A DNA stretch of 64,000 bases, from positions 1 to 64,000 of the forward strand of contig JASGKW010000002.1 of NCBI GenBank assembly GCA_049840515.1. Direction: 5' to 3'. The translations under genes and the position numbers were made by a program. Source of the DNA: Muricomes sp049840515 (GTDB lineage: Bacteria; Bacillota; Clostridia; Lachnospirales; Lachnospiraceae). The notes below the pieces were generated by a model, which saw nothing but the letters and a program-made list of their open reading frames with translations, did not search any database and was not told where the DNA came from. This document shows positions 63,830 to 64,000 of this stretch, piece after piece (within the stretch, counting starts at the first letter, position 1; each line of letters begins with the position of its first letter).

Positions 63830-64000
63830 TTAGTCCTTACAAACGATGTCAATGCGCACGCAATCTTTTCCGGTTTCTTTCTGATTGCCGCCGTACATGC
63901 CATCCCGGTTTCCCAGCCCGGCGATAAAAGGACCATTGTGGTTTTTTACAACTCCAATTTCTGTGGCAATTCCCTTTTCCTCCAGTTTATGGTTGAGGAA
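63830..64000 (-). CDS. unrecognised protein, C-terminal fragment
   Basis: The last 56 residues of a protein whose start is beyond the right edge; ends at TAA 63830-63832. It contains KLEEKGIATEIGVVKNHNGP, GLGNRDGMYGG and a final two-Cys segment DCVRIDIVCKD. I do not recognise the family. It ends 40 bp before the Cys-rich protein gene, same strand, so it probably belongs to the same operon. Confidence 0.6.
   Translation of the reverse strand, partial: FLNHKLEEKGIATEIGVVKNHNGPFIAGLGNRDGMYGGNQKETGKDCVRIDIVCKD

Overview
The window looks like a chromosomal segment from a spore-forming, low-to-moderate-GC Clostridia, most likely the family Lachnospiraceae. The evidence is a clostridial rimP-nusA-ylxR-ylxQ-infB-rbfA-nrnA operon, the rpsT/gpr/spoIIP cluster (sporulation and germination), a GGGtGRT/NifU-like pair, an SPKTG-type cell-wall sorting signal and monoderm-style lipoproteins. 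Almost every gene lies on the minus strand; only rpsT (15983-16246) and one acidic membrane protein (28663-29510) are on the plus strand. I saw no rRNA, tRNA, CRISPR array, integrase or transposase.

Layout. 1-6.3 kb: translation/transcription-factor operon with a clear sigma-A promoter. 6.4-9.0 kb: an SLH + NlpC/P60 wall hydrolase and a GltD-like flavoprotein. 9.0-16.3 kb: a topoisomerase IV-like parE-parC pair, spoIIP, gpr and rpsT. 16.3-21.4 kb: a complete peptide/nickel-type ABC importer. 21.5-25.3 kb: ilvN-ilvC, galE and a sugar nucleotidyltransferase. 25.3-30.4 kb: an Uup-like ABC-F protein, a MATE exporter, an acidic membrane protein, CheX and bacteriohemerythrin. 30.5-43.8 kb: an accessory-looking, more A+T-rich stretch of small enzymes (acetyltransferases, Tag, AlkC, TfoX-N, a cyclase, a serine hydrolase, LDH, a solo RsmH, a nitroreductase) ending in an ABC-F gene with a leader peptide and two attenuator-like terminators. 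43.8-50.1 kb: the GGGtGRT/NifU pair and a housekeeping run rimO-pgsA-cinA and yicC-gmk-rpoZ. 50.4-64.0 kb: a tightly packed operon of at least ten genes that I consider the most interesting part of the window.

That last operon (read from 64.0 kb down to 50.4 kb) encodes an unrecognised partial protein, a Cys-rich secreted protein, an ExbB/TolQ-type channel protein, a DUF2149 (ExbD-like) partner, an ABC exporter-type ATPase and permease, a FecCD-type permease, a substrate-binding lipoprotein with an extra N-terminal domain, a FecE-type ATPase, a large SPKTG-anchored surface protein with a duplicated module, and a DUF364 putative metal-chelation protein. By gene content it resembles an iron, heme or corrinoid acquisition system. 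The combination of an ExbB/DUF2149 pair with a wall-anchored receptor in a single-membrane cell is unusual.

A strong caveat applies to the whole window. Many conserved genes (infB, nusA, rbfA, nrnA, parE, galE, uup, ldh, rimO, yicC and most of the 50-61 kb operon) are interrupted by single-base frame changes, after which the protein resumes in another frame. Such a load in essential genes points to uncorrected indel errors in the assembly rather than gene decay. Genes are therefore annotated across these breaks. Dispersed repeats include a 173-bp MITE-like element with 17-bp perfect inverted ends and two clusters of a 32-bp palindromic repeat.
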